This document shows positions 54,596 through 62,770 of a stretch of DNA of 64,000 bases, piece after piece. Location of the stretch: NCBI RefSeq assembly GCF_014844075.1, contig NZ_CP062165.1, positions 5,146,001 through 5,210,000 of the forward strand. Direction: 5' to 3'. This DNA is from Paenibacillus sp. JNUCC-31 (lineage in GTDB: Bacteria > Bacillota > Bacilli > Paenibacillales > Paenibacillaceae). The notes under the pieces were generated by a model that did no database searches, was not told the origin of the DNA, and saw only the letters and a program-made list of their open reading frames with translations. The stretch's first letter is position 1, and every line of letters starts with the position of its first letter. A program made the position numbers and the translations under genes.

Positions 54596-56026
54596 TTATA
54601 AAAATTTGGTCAGCGCAATCAGCCTGCTCATGCCTTCCCGGATCTGCTGTTCGTGCGCATAGGAGAAGGAGAGACGCAGCTTACGACTGGCGGCCGCATC
54701 GGAAGGATCGAACACTGTTCCCGGCACAAAAGCGACGGAATGCTCCATGCATCGGTGAAGCAAGCGCCCTGTATCGACTCCCTCCGGAAGCTCCACCCAA
54801 ATGTTAAGTCCACCCTCAGGACGGGTCCATGTCCAATCCGTTTGTTGAAGACAGTGTTCCATCACTTCCATCCGTAGCTGAATGGCAGTACGCAGCTTGG
54901 ACAGGTGCTGATGCATGCGTGGGGACTGAAAATAACGGAGAAAAAGCTTCTGATTCAGCAGAGGTGATCCGTTATCCGTCAGTGCTTTGACGGCCTGTAA
55001 TCCCGGCATAAACCGGGGGCGACACATGATGGCTGCAATTCGCAGCCCGGGCACCACGTATTTACTATAACTGCGAATATAGAGCGTGTGACCTGTCGTA
55101 TCGTATGTGAAGATCGGCGCGGGAGGTTTTTCCTTGAAATAGATATCGTAGGTACTGTCGTCTTCCACCAGAAAACATCCATACTGTTCTGCCAGTTCAG
55201 GCAAGTGTTTGCGCTGTTCTGCCGGAATATTGATCCCGGTTGGGTTCTGGAATGTGGGTGTCATGTAGAAAACACGAGGCTTCTCTATCTTCATCAGATG
55301 TTCGATCTGTTCCAGATCATAACCCTCCGGGTGAATGTCGGTGAAAATCAGCCTTGCCCCCTGTTTGCGGAAAATTTCCATCGCAGGGCCATATGTTGGT
55401 CTTTCCATGAGCACACGGTCCCCGGGTCTGACGAGGCTTCGGGAGATCACATCAATGGCCTGCTGTGCACCAGAAGTAATCAGCACTTCATCGGCCGAGA
55501 TATAGAAGCGTTCCCTCGTCGTCAGATGGCTTGCCAAGGCACTACGCAGCTCCAGATCTCCCTGAATCGTGGAGTATGTGCCTAGCAGACGGGGGTATAG
55601 ATCCAGCAAATCCCGCATCAATTCTCCCCAATAGCGGTTTGGCAGCAAGGCAGGGTCGATTAATGATTTGGAAAATTGGTACTCCGCCTCCAGAGATTGC
55701 ACGCGGGCAAGTGAATCCCAATGCAGCCAAGCAGACACAGCTGGGTCATCGGCCTGATCTGTTACAGTAGTGGGGTCGGCAGGACTGACAAAATAACCGG
55801 ACTTATCCTTAACGTAAACGTTCCCACGTTCCTTTAATTCCTGATAAGCCTTGAAAACGGTGAGACGGTGTACACCGAGCAGCTCGGACAGGCTCCGCAC
55901 GGACGGCAGTTTCTCATGTTCTTTCCATTCTCCAGCCTCGATCCGTACAACCAGATAATGTACCACTTGCTCATATAGTTTAAGGCTATTGTCCGTCATC
56001 ATCATCGTTTTGCCCACCCGGCTCAC
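54596..56026 (-). CDS. MocR-family regulator (GntR HTH + aminotransferase domain)
   Basis: Up to 476 residues. N-terminal winged helix KLYEQVVHYLVVRIEAGEWKEHEKLPSVRSLSELLGVHRLTVFKAYQELKERG (about residues 17-70), a linker, and a fold-type I aminotransferase domain with the PLP lysine in YIRSYSKYVVPGLRIAA (about residue 315). Family members sense PLP or amino-compounds. Several starts are possible (GTG 56026 or the ATG triplet at 55999-56005). Divergent from an EamA exporter, its probable target; direct repeats lie in the shared promoter region. Confidence 0.9.
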   Translation of the reverse strand: MSRVGKTMMMTDNSLKLYEQVVHYLVVRIEAGEWKEHEKLPSVRSLSELLGVHRLTVFKAYQELKERGNVYVKDKSGYFVSPADPTTVTDQADDPAVSAWLHWDSLARVQSLEAEYQFSKSLIDPALLPNRYWGELMRDLLDLYPRLLGTYSTIQGDLELRSALASHLTTRERFYISADEVLITSGAQQAIDVISRSLVRPGDRVLMERPTYGPAMEIFRKQGARLIFTDIHPEGYDLEQIEHLMKIEKPRVFYMTPTFQNPTGINIPAEQRKHLPELAEQYGCFLVEDDSTYDIYFKEKPPAPIFTYDTTGHTLYIRSYSKYVVPGLRIAAIMCRPRFMPGLQAVKALTDNGSPLLNQKLFLRYFQSPRMHQHLSKLRTAIQLRMEVMEHCLQQTDWTWTRPEGGLNIWVELPEGVDTGRLLHRCMEHSVAFVPGTVFDPSDAAASRKLRLSFSYAHEQQIREGMSRLIALTKFL

Positions 56027-56066
56027 GCTCCTTTTGAACTCTATTGTAACAGCAAATGAGAGCGAA

Positions 56067-56094
56067 CTGTTCTGTTTTATTCACTCTGTTCTGT
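56067..56094. promoter_or_regulatory. Direct repeats in the mocR-eamA control region
   Basis: CTGTTCTGT occurs at 56067-56075 and 56086-56094, 19 bp apart (about two helical turns); AGAACAG, the inverse, is at 56116-56122. MocR regulators typically bind direct repeats, so this is the likely operator. Confidence 0.6.
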
Positions 56095-56137
56095 ATACGG
56101 TGCTATATGATGGAGAACAGATGAAGGAGGGGCTAGC

Positions 56138-57076
56138 ATGGTTGCAATAGCATTTACCGTAATGTGTCTTATTTTTGGAACAACGTTTCTAGCGATTAAA
56201 ATTGGCGTGGAGGCAGGCATGCCGCCTTTTCTGTCGGCCGGACTACGCTTTATCATTGCAGGTGCTCTAATGTTTGCGTGGATGTGGATGAAAGGGAAGG
56301 TGAACCTGTCTTTATTGTGGCGGAAAGAGATGCTCTTGACGGGGGCTGGCCTCACGTTCGGTACGTTTGCCACCTTATATTGGGCTGAACAATATGTAAG
56401 CTCGGGTGTGGGCGCGATTCTGTCAGCAACAGGTCCACTGATGATTATGGTGATGCAGACAGCGTTGTTACGTCAAAAAACATCTGCGCGCATGATTGCA
56501 GGCTGTCTGATCGGTTTTGCCGGAGTTATCCTCGTCGTGCTGCCGGGTGTGTCCATTGGTGGCAATTCCCTGTGGCTATGGGGCTGTATTGCCGTATTGG
56601 TGGGTGAAGTCTGTTACTCTGCGGGTGCATTGTACTCCAAAAAGGTCATTAACCAGTTTAAGGAGGCCAGTCCTGTAGCGATCAATGCGGTGCAGATGAT
56701 GTACGGAGGATTGCTGTTATCCGGGCTCTCGGCAGTGACGGAATCGTGGAGCACAAGTGGACTGGAATGGGTGCCAGCGGTATCATCTCTGATCTATCTG
56801 ACGGTAGTCGGTTCGATGGTCGGGCACAGCTTGTTCTATTGGATTATGTCTCGTACTAACCCTCTGTTCCCGGCGACATGGTTATACATTTCCCCACCGA
56901 TTGCGGTTGGTCTGGGTGCTGTTCTCTACAATGAACATGTAAGCTGGGTTACGTGGGTTGGCGTTGTGCTAATTGTTTCAGGTTTGCTGGCGATGAATGA
57001 GAAGGTGGTGGGCTGGCTTGGTAAAAGAAGTCGTTCTAATCGGATGGTTCAAGCATCCAAACCAGTGATAAAATAG
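56138..57076 (+). CDS. EamA/DMT-family exporter
   Basis: 312-residue drug/metabolite transporter with about ten helices in two EamA repeats: FTVMCLIFGTTFLAIKIGVEAGMPPFLSAGLRFIIAGALMF and the later LWGCIAVLVGEVCYSAGALYSKKVI...PLFPATWLYISPPIAVGLGAVLYNEHVSW. GAAGGAGGGG precedes the ATG. Divergent partner of the MocR regulator, as often seen; likely exports a small metabolite. Confidence 0.88.
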   Translation: MVAIAFTVMCLIFGTTFLAIKIGVEAGMPPFLSAGLRFIIAGALMFAWMWMKGKVNLSLLWRKEMLLTGAGLTFGTFATLYWAEQYVSSGVGAILSATGPLMIMVMQTALLRQKTSARMIAGCLIGFAGVILVVLPGVSIGGNSLWLWGCIAVLVGEVCYSAGALYSKKVINQFKEASPVAINAVQMMYGGLLLSGLSAVTESWSTSGLEWVPAVSSLIYLTVVGSMVGHSLFYWIMSRTNPLFPATWLYISPPIAVGLGAVLYNEHVSWVTWVGVVLIVSGLLAMNEKVVGWLGKRSRSNRMVQASKPVIK

Positions 57077-57210
57077 GCGCCTGGTAGGTCTCAATAAACT
57101 GTTTGCCGACCGATAAACTGTTGCTAGTGACCAAGCGTTTTGATTCATACGCGACACTCGAATGAAAGAGTTTCACGAACGCAAAAGAGCTGAAGGACAA
57201 CCTCATAAAG

Positions 57211-57253
57211 GATCAGAAACCCGAAGTATCATTCAAGACTTGGGTTTCTGATC
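57211..57253 (-). terminator. Long hairpin downstream of the oxidoreductase gene
   Basis: GATCAGAAACCC (57211-57222) and GGGTTTCTGATC (57242-57253), perfect 12-bp arms, 28 bp past the minus-strand stop. There is no long T-run on either side, so termination is likely but not certain. Confidence 0.6.
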
Positions 57254-57280
57254 AATCTGAGTAGCCTTTAGGACTACTCT

Positions 57281-58402
57281 TTATTTACTAATATTAAACC
57301 AACCTTGCATTTCTTGAATTACATTCCAAAGTTTTTCTGGAATATTAAGCTGGTCGAATTTCGAAACGTTCAATTCAGAATCTATCTCGGCTTCACGTCC
57401 ATTTGCGACCTTTTCAACCCAGTTAGGATCCATAATTAACGCATGCCCAATGGCGACTAGCGGCAATCCTAACTCCGCAGCTTGAAGAGCATCATCCGGT
57501 GTTAGTATGGAACCAGCAGCCATCACAGGTACCTTACCGTTTGCTCTTTCAAGAATTAATTCAAGCCGTGTTTTTTCACCTTGACTATCTACTGGTGTTG
57601 AAGACACATGATCTAATGAAGCATGAATATAATCTAAATCCTGTTCAACAAGGAAATCAATTAATTCATACGTGTCTTTCATACGTAATCCGTCCACTTT
57701 GTGGGATTCTTCAGGGGAAAGGCGGAAACCAATCATAAATGGTTTTGCAGCATGTTTTTCAATGACATTTTTGATTTCGTTAATAATCGCCAATGGAAAA
57801 CGCAAGCGATTTTCAAGTGATCCTCCCCATTGGTCCGTCCGTTGATTTGTCGCTGGCGACCAAAAATTCTGAATTAAAAATCCATGTGCCCCATGAATTT
57901 CGACGCCATCAAATCCGGCTTCAATCGCTCGTCTTGTTGTATCTCCAAAAGCACGTACAATCGACAAAATCTCCTCATGTGATAGTCCTCTTGTTTCTGG
58001 AGTTGAACCTAAATTAGTAATTTCGGGTTGCAATGCACTCGCACTAACTGCATCCAATTCGGGCAAAGCTTTATTACCAGCATGAAAAATCTGTAGGATC
58101 GCAGGAGAGCCTCCACTTTTCGCTGCTTCAGCTAATTTTCGTAAACTTGGAGTAAATTCATCATTGTATCCGGCGAATTCATTCGTAAAACCCTGTCCAT
58201 TCGGTGTAACATGAGTACACCCTGTAATGACGAGTCCTACTCCATTCACTCTTTGTTTGTAATACTTTACTTCGTCATCCGAAATGGTAAGATCGTCATT
58301 ACTTGACCAGGTTGTCATAGGTGCCATAACAATTCTATTCTTCATTGTTATTCCACTTCTGAATGTGAAGGATTCAAATAACCTACTATATTTTTGATTC
58401 AT
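57281..58402 (-). CDS. Old Yellow Enzyme-like NADH:flavin oxidoreductase
   Basis: 373-residue FMN-dependent TIM-barrel ene-reductase of the YqiG type. MKNRIVMAPMTTWSSNDDLTISDDEVKYYKQR at the N-terminus (FMN loop), GCTHVTPNGQGF, ILQIFHAGNKALPE, the substrate motif GVEIHGAHGFLIQNFWSPATNQRTDQWGGSLENRLRF and VPVMAAGSILTPDDALQAAELG-type phosphate binding. GAGGTTAAAGAA precedes the ATG. Codons are more AT-rich than in neighbours. Divergent from merR; its promoter has the 19-bp spacing used by MerR activators. Confidence 0.92.
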   Translation of the reverse strand: MNQKYSRLFESFTFRSGITMKNRIVMAPMTTWSSNDDLTISDDEVKYYKQRVNGVGLVITGCTHVTPNGQGFTNEFAGYNDEFTPSLRKLAEAAKSGGSPAILQIFHAGNKALPELDAVSASALQPEITNLGSTPETRGLSHEEILSIVRAFGDTTRRAIEAGFDGVEIHGAHGFLIQNFWSPATNQRTDQWGGSLENRLRFPLAIINEIKNVIEKHAAKPFMIGFRLSPEESHKVDGLRMKDTYELIDFLVEQDLDYIHASLDHVSSTPVDSQGEKTRLELILERANGKVPVMAAGSILTPDDALQAAELGLPLVAIGHALIMDPNWVEKVANGREAEIDSELNVSKFDQLNIPEKLWNVIQEMQGWFNISK

Positions 58403-58439
58403 TTCTTTAACCTCGCTATCATATTTTCTTTTCTATTTT

Positions 58440-58470
58440 AGTGTAATTGGTTACTGTTACGTTAAGTAAA
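58440..58470 (-). promoter_or_regulatory. MerR-type promoter of the oxidoreductase gene
   Basis: On the minus strand, TTTACT (58465-58470) and TACACT (58440-58445) are separated by 19 bp (58446-58464), the long spacer typical of MerR-activated promoters. An operator-like sequence at 58447-58469 matches 17 of 23 positions of the perfect palindrome upstream of merR. Confidence 0.72.
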
Positions 58471-58533
58471 GGACTTATTTTTATATGATTATATATAGAA
58501 TTTTTGTGTTTTCATTCTCTTTATGATATATAT

Positions 58534-58556
58534 TTAGTTACAGTAACTGTAACTAA
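58534..58556. promoter_or_regulatory. Perfect palindromic operator upstream of merR
   Basis: TTAGTTACAG (58534-58543) - TAA - CTGTAACTAA (58547-58556), perfect 10-bp arms ending 13 bp before the merR start codon. Position suggests autorepression by the MerR protein. Confidence 0.75.
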
Positions 58557-58569
58557 GGGGGACAAATAG

Positions 58570-58998
58570 ATGTTGTATTCAATGACCTATGTAGTGGAGA
58601 ATTTAAATGTATCTGCGAAGACACTTCGATTTTATGAAGAGCAGGGGATATTACCGAATATATCTCGTGACGAAAAAGGTCGTAGAGTTTATAACCAACA
58701 ACAAATAGATTGGATTTCTTTTATTCGTTGTCTCAAAGAGACAGGAATGCCTCTTTCAAAAATCAAGGATTACAAGGAACTTTATGAATTGGGAAATAGC
58801 ACCTATTTGCAAAGAGAAGAAATGTTGATGCAGCATAAATTGGAAGTTCAGAAGAGAATTGAGGAAAGTCAAAGACACTTGGAAGAAATAAACTATAAAC
58901 TAGCCATGTATGAACTTCAGAAAGAAGAGGTTATGAAAAATCCCAACTATAACTTTAAATGTCACGGTCACGGCCTGGAGATTAAGACGGTGAATTAA
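58570..58998 (+). CDS. MerR-family transcriptional regulator (AdhR-like)
   Basis: 142 residues. HTH and wing: MTYVVENLNVSAKTLRFYEEQGILPNISRDEKGRRVYNQQQIDWISFIRCLKETGMPLSKIKDY (residues about 5-70), then a dimerisation coiled coil LQREEMLMQHKLEVQKRIEESQRHLEEINYKLAMYE. No metal-site cysteine pair of the MerR/ZntR kind, though one Cys is in KCHGHG at the C-terminus, suggesting aldehyde/electrophile sensing as in AdhR-type proteins. AAGGGGGA lies upstream of the ATG. Confidence 0.9.
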   Translation: MLYSMTYVVENLNVSAKTLRFYEEQGILPNISRDEKGRRVYNQQQIDWISFIRCLKETGMPLSKIKDYKELYELGNSTYLQREEMLMQHKLEVQKRIEESQRHLEEINYKLAMYELQKEEVMKNPNYNFKCHGHGLEIKTVN

Positions 58999-59009
58999 TG
59001 TACTTAACT

Positions 59010-59264
59010 CAACTTTCGGTGTGACCAAGCCTAGGTTGTGAAGTTTAGCGGGTGGAAAGGCTAAAGCCAAGCAGGAATGGGCTCTCCCAGGTCGTAGAGC
59101 AGGCATGCGATACAATGACGTCACAGTAACTTGGGGACCCCGTTCGTTCTACTCGGTTTGGCAAAAAGTAGCCACAGGAGCGTTTGTCGATTCCCGGATG
59201 TATGCCGGTGAGAACAAGAAAGTATGTTGTAAGCGAAGGAACATACATAGTCAAAGCTAAAAGA
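59010..59264 (+). mobile_element. Possible group II intron / retroelement 5' remnant
   Basis: Non-coding, GC-richer block after merR. Segments such as GGCTAAAGCCAAGCAGG and AGTAACTTGGGGACCCCGTT are reminiscent of the structured 5' region in front of reverse-transcriptase genes of bacterial retroelements, from memory only. No reverse transcriptase frame and no domain V-like hairpin is present, so it would be a dead fragment. This also fills the 357-bp gap before the HAD gene. Confidence 0.3.
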
Positions 59265-59302
59265 ACAGCCCTGCACAGCGAGCTATCGCTGAACAGGGCT
59301 GT
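59265..59302 (-). terminator. Terminator of the Cof-type HAD gene
   Basis: ACAGCCCTG (59265-59273) / CAGGGCTGT (59294-59302) with inner CAGCGA/TCGCTG; minus-strand tail reads TCTTTT. About 55 bp after the stop. Confidence 0.78.
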
Positions 59303-59356
59303 TTGTTTGTATTGTCCATAATACATGTATAAAAGTAAAATGCTTTGCTGAAATTC

Positions 59357-60160
59357 TTACTCCGCGTTCAGTACAAACTTCTCAATAACCTGCTTCACGC
59401 CATCTTCGTTATTGCTCGCGGTAATGTAATCTGCCAGCTCTTTCAGAGCAGGGATGGCATTCCCCATCGCTACACCCAAACCAGCGACTTCCAGCATTTC
59501 GTGGTCATTCCAGGAATCCCCGATGGCAATGCACTCGCTCAATTGGTGACCGAAGTGATCTGCCAGGAACGTAAGGGCATGACCTTTCGTTCCCTCGTGG
59601 TGCATGATTTCAAGGAAATATGGCTTGGACTTGGTGATGTGCACTTCAGGTCCGAGCAGTTCGCGCAGGGCAACCGCAACCTCGTCGAGGTAACCCGGCT
59701 CATCGATAATGAGCAGTTTTGGTGTTTTTTGCTCGATCACTTTGATGAAATCCGGTTCGATATGGTACTGAGTACCGTTCAGCTTGGCGTAATCACGCAG
59801 CTTGTCGTTTTCTTCACGAGCATACAGCTTATCGTCAATGTACGTTTGCAGGTGCAGATTGTGCTCCAGGCAATAGTCGTACAGTTTGCGGGAAGCGTCC
59901 TGTGGAACGTAACGCTCGTAGAGTACTTTTTCGTCCAACAGGTTTTTCACCAAAGCGCCTTGATACGTAATGATGGGCACGTTCAGCTTCGTTTGGCGAG
60001 CGAGTGCTTGGGCAGAAGCATAAGCACGTCCGGTTGCCAGTGTTACAACGACACCATGAGCAACCGCTTGTTCCAGGGCAGTCTGAGTTGCAGGCGTTAC
60101 TTCCTTGTTGTCGTTGATCAGGGTATCATCAATGTCGATTGCGATTAATTTGTAGGTCAT
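59357..60160 (-). CDS. Cof-type HAD phosphatase (YidA-like)
   Basis: 267-residue sugar-phosphate phosphatase-like protein. Motif I IAIDIDDTLINDNKEVT at the N-terminus, motif II TLATGRAYASAQALA, a C2-type cap domain in the middle, motif III Lys in HHEGTKGHALTFLADHFG, motif IV CIAIGDSWNDHEMLEVAGLGVAMGNA. ATG at 60160 with AAGGAG 13 bases upstream. Follows lplJ on the same strand with a structured repeat between them. Confidence 0.9.
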   Translation of the reverse strand: MTYKLIAIDIDDTLINDNKEVTPATQTALEQAVAHGVVVTLATGRAYASAQALARQTKLNVPIITYQGALVKNLLDEKVLYERYVPQDASRKLYDYCLEHNLHLQTYIDDKLYAREENDKLRDYAKLNGTQYHIEPDFIKVIEQKTPKLLIIDEPGYLDEVAVALRELLGPEVHITKSKPYFLEIMHHEGTKGHALTFLADHFGHQLSECIAIGDSWNDHEMLEVAGLGVAMGNAIPALKELADYITASNNEDGVKQVIEKFVLNAE

Positions 60161-60221
60161 CTGTGTTGTTTCTCTCCTTTTTATCTGTATCTATAAAAAC
60201 GAACGAATAGATAAGCATTAC

Positions 60222-60345
60222 ACGAGACCACTCCGACTGCAGACTCATCTTTCGATCACTGTTATCCCCGGATTTCATTGAATCCATTTCCTCCATAGGG
60301 GAAATCCGGGGATAAAGGTGAACGCTTCGCTTCTCCAGATTGATT
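60222..60345. repeat. Structured intergenic element, copy B
   Basis: Lies between lplJ and the HAD gene. TTATCCCCGGATTTC (60262-60276) and GAAATCCGGGGATAA (60301-60315) are perfect 15-bp inverted arms around a 24-base loop. Flanks CCACTCCG, CTTTCGATCACTG and AAAGGTGAACGCTTCGCTTC match the reverse complement of copy A at 39190-39345. Not coding; the same element in opposite orientation. Confidence 0.72.
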
Positions 60346-60407
60346 CTGCCTTCTCCGTTAACGTGTAATTCTGGAATTCGTTCTAAAACTATACTCACAT
60401 CTAAATT

Positions 60408-61409
60408 TTATTCCTCCAGGAAAATAAGGCCAATAAAGTCCTCCAGCTCCAGGTTGCCGAAGTAATGTTTGACATCCAGACCCTCAAGTGCAGTACGCAC
60501 CTCGGATTCCTCATAACGCTTGCCACGCAGCATGTTCTCGATATCCGCTACGTCGCCTACGCCGAAGAAGTCACCAAAGATTTTGACATCTTCAATGCGT
60601 CCATCTTTGATATTCATGCGCAAATCAATGATGCCGACAGGGAATTTGCGTGTATGTTTCACATTGCTCTCCGGTGACAAGCCGTAGTTCCAATCCCAGT
60701 TGCTATAACGCTCGGCGGAGATTTCCTTGATTTTGTCCCAATCTTTCTCCGTGAGTTCATATTGAGGAACGTCCTGTGGCTCCATACGGAAAATATGACG
60801 CAGCAGCTCGTCCCGGAATTGTTCAATGGTCAGATTGCTGTCAATCAGATCACGAATGTTGGCAACCCGGCTGCGCACGGATTTGGTGCTCTTGGACTTG
60901 AACTTCTCCGGGTTAACGTTGAGCGAAGCCTGAACATGATCAAGATTCAGGTTGAACATCAACGTACCGTGACTGAACATGCGACCGCGCGTAGAGAACT
61001 GGGCGTTGCCCGAAATTTTCTTTTCTCCAACTTGCAGATCGTTGCGTCCTGTCAGTTCGGCGTTCACGCCAAGCTCTTGCAGTGCTTCCACCACAGGCTG
61101 GGTGAATTTGCGGAAGTTATGGAAGGATTGCCCGTCATCGGCTGTAATAAAACTAAAGTTAAGGTTGCCCAGATCATGGTATACCGCTCCGCCTCCCGAG
61201 AGACGGCGTACAACTTGAACACCGTTATCCTGAACATACTCCATGTTGATCTCTTCAATGGTATTTTGGTGTTTTCCGATAATAATGGACGGGCGGTTGA
61301 TGTAAAACAGCAAGTAACTGTCATCCATCGGCAGATGCTTCAGAATGTATTCCTCAATGGCGAGGTTTACAGAAGGATCTGTAATGCCCTGGTTATCAAC
61401 AAACAGCAT
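60408..61409 (-). CDS. lplJ: Lipoate-protein ligase
   Basis: 333-residue enzyme that activates free lipoate with ATP and attaches it to lipoyl domains of 2-oxoacid dehydrogenases and GcvH. LFYINRPSIIIGKHQNTIEEIN, VVRRLSGGGAVYHDLGNLNFSFI (lipoate-binding RRxSGGGxVYHD) and the LTGRNDLQVGEKKISGNAQF segment with the catalytic Lys are present, plus the C-terminal accessory domain. The start is ATG 61409 with GGAGG 8 bases before; the longer frame from 61517 is not supported. Confidence 0.92.
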   Translation of the reverse strand: MLFVDNQGITDPSVNLAIEEYILKHLPMDDSYLLFYINRPSIIIGKHQNTIEEINMEYVQDNGVQVVRRLSGGGAVYHDLGNLNFSFITADDGQSFHNFRKFTQPVVEALQELGVNAELTGRNDLQVGEKKISGNAQFSTRGRMFSHGTLMFNLNLDHVQASLNVNPEKFKSKSTKSVRSRVANIRDLIDSNLTIEQFRDELLRHIFRMEPQDVPQYELTEKDWDKIKEISAERYSNWDWNYGLSPESNVKHTRKFPVGIIDLRMNIKDGRIEDVKIFGDFFGVGDVADIENMLRGKRYEESEVRTALEGLDVKHYFGNLELEDFIGLIFLEE

Positions 61410-61559
61410 GGTCATTCCTCCATTAATGTATGTGAGGGATGCATATCCCTTATGTAGTGATGCTTGACGGAATTGAAATTCCTTCTCTATTGTAAACGAA
61501 TTGTCGAAAGGACACAAAGAAATTGAAGCCGGACAGGGCTTGAATAGCCAAATTCAGGA

Positions 61560-61589
61560 TTGACCCTTGCCTGCCAAGCCATCCATAAT
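61560..61589 (+). promoter_or_regulatory. Candidate promoter of the corrinoid operon
   Basis: TTGACC (61560-61565), 18-bp spacer, CATAAT (61584-61589), 20 bp before cobD. This leaves no room for a cobalamin riboswitch. Confidence 0.55.
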
Positions 61590-61609
61590 AAATAGGACAT
61601 GCAGAAAGG

Positions 61610-62770
61610 ATGACGGACAGGATGACCAGTTTAATTGAAGTTTTTGGACATGGCGGTGACGTGGAGACTGCCGCGGCTCGTTTTGGAGGGAATCCAGCGG
61701 ATTTCCTCGATTTTAGCGCAAACATTAATCCTCTGGGTCCCCCGCGGGAAGTGCTGGAGGCTCTGGAGCAAGGGTTGCATACGGTACTTCGTTACCCTGA
61801 TCCGGGCCATCGGGCGTTCAAAATGCTGCTTAGTGACCGACTGGGTTTAACCCCGAATTACATATCTGTGGGCAACGGGGCAGCGGAAAGCATGGCTCTA
61901 ATCTTACTTGGTCTCGCGCCGCGTAGAGTAGGTACGGTAGAACCCGGTTTTTCAGAGTACAGTGCATTATCCAGACAATTTGGAGCAGAAGTCCACCATG
62001 TTCAAGGACGGGAAGAGCTGGACTGGCGAGCAGAACCGGAAGATATTGAGAAGCTGATGGAGCAGGTGGACCTGCTTTTCCTTGGACAGCCCAACAACCC
62101 CAATGGGGTACAGTATCCGGTGGACATTCTACATCGACTTGCGCGTAAAGCTGAGATCACAGGCACAATATTGGTGGTAGATGAGGCATTTATAGATTTT
62201 ATTCCTGTGTCACAGCGGCAATCGCTTGCGCCCAGATTGAAAGAGTATCCACAAGTGGTCATCATTCATTCGATGACCAAGTTTTATGCGATACCAGGCC
62301 TGCGTCTGGGGTATGCGCTGGGTCGTCCCGAACTGATTCATGCGATGACAGAGAAGCAGGTCACCTGGAGTGTGAATGGGCTGGCGCTGATTGCAGGAGA
62401 AGCTTGTCTGAGGAGTGGAAAAAGCTTTGAACAGGAGACCATGGTGCTGGTAACACACGAGCGGAAGAGATTAACGGAAGGCCTGAAGGCTTTGGGATGT
62501 AAGGTGACGCCAGGGGAAGCCAACTTTATATTGGCTGCTTTGCCAGAGCCGTGGACATCAGCATCGATGCAGGCTGCTCTGGGTGAACGCGGGATACTGA
62601 TCCGAAGCTGCTCAATGTATCCGGGACTAGGGGAACGTCATGTACGCTTTGCGATTAAGGACGCGGAGGCTAGCGGACGTTTGCTGGGAACAATGGGAGA
62701 TATAATCGGGCTTAAAACGTCTACTGGATCAGAAGCAGGAGGACAGAACGATGGTACTGCCATTCTATGA
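61610..62770 (+). CDS. cobD: Threonine-phosphate decarboxylase (CobD/CobC type)
   Basis: 386-residue PLP enzyme making (R)-1-amino-2-propanol phosphate, the linker of the cobalamin nucleotide loop. HGGDVETAAARFGGNPADFLDFSANINPLGPP is the CobD N-terminus; FLGQPNNPNGVQYPVD, VVDEAFIDF and the Schiff-base lysine in IHSMTKFYAIPGLRLGYALG follow. Starts at ATG 61610 or 61622 are both possible; AAAGG touches the first. Overlaps cbiZ by 20 bp. Histidinol-phosphate aminotransferase-like fold, but the HGGD motif favours CobD. Confidence 0.9.
   Translation: MTDRMTSLIEVFGHGGDVETAAARFGGNPADFLDFSANINPLGPPREVLEALEQGLHTVLRYPDPGHRAFKMLLSDRLGLTPNYISVGNGAAESMALILLGLAPRRVGTVEPGFSEYSALSRQFGAEVHHVQGREELDWRAEPEDIEKLMEQVDLLFLGQPNNPNGVQYPVDILHRLARKAEITGTILVVDEAFIDFIPVSQRQSLAPRLKEYPQVVIIHSMTKFYAIPGLRLGYALGRPELIHAMTEKQVTWSVNGLALIAGEACLRSGKSFEQETMVLVTHERKRLTEGLKALGCKVTPGEANFILAALPEPWTSASMQAALGERGILIRSCSMYPGLGERHVRFAIKDAEASGRLLGTMGDIIGLKTSTGSEAGGQNDGTAIL

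Noticed and set aside
59345..60148. 267-codon plus-strand frame opposite the Cof-type HAD gene
   Set aside because: The minus strand has all four HAD motifs over the same stretch; the plus frame has none.
61490..61609. Cobalamin riboswitch upstream of cobD
   Set aside because: No B12-box-like GCCACTG block, and the promoter-to-start distance is too short.
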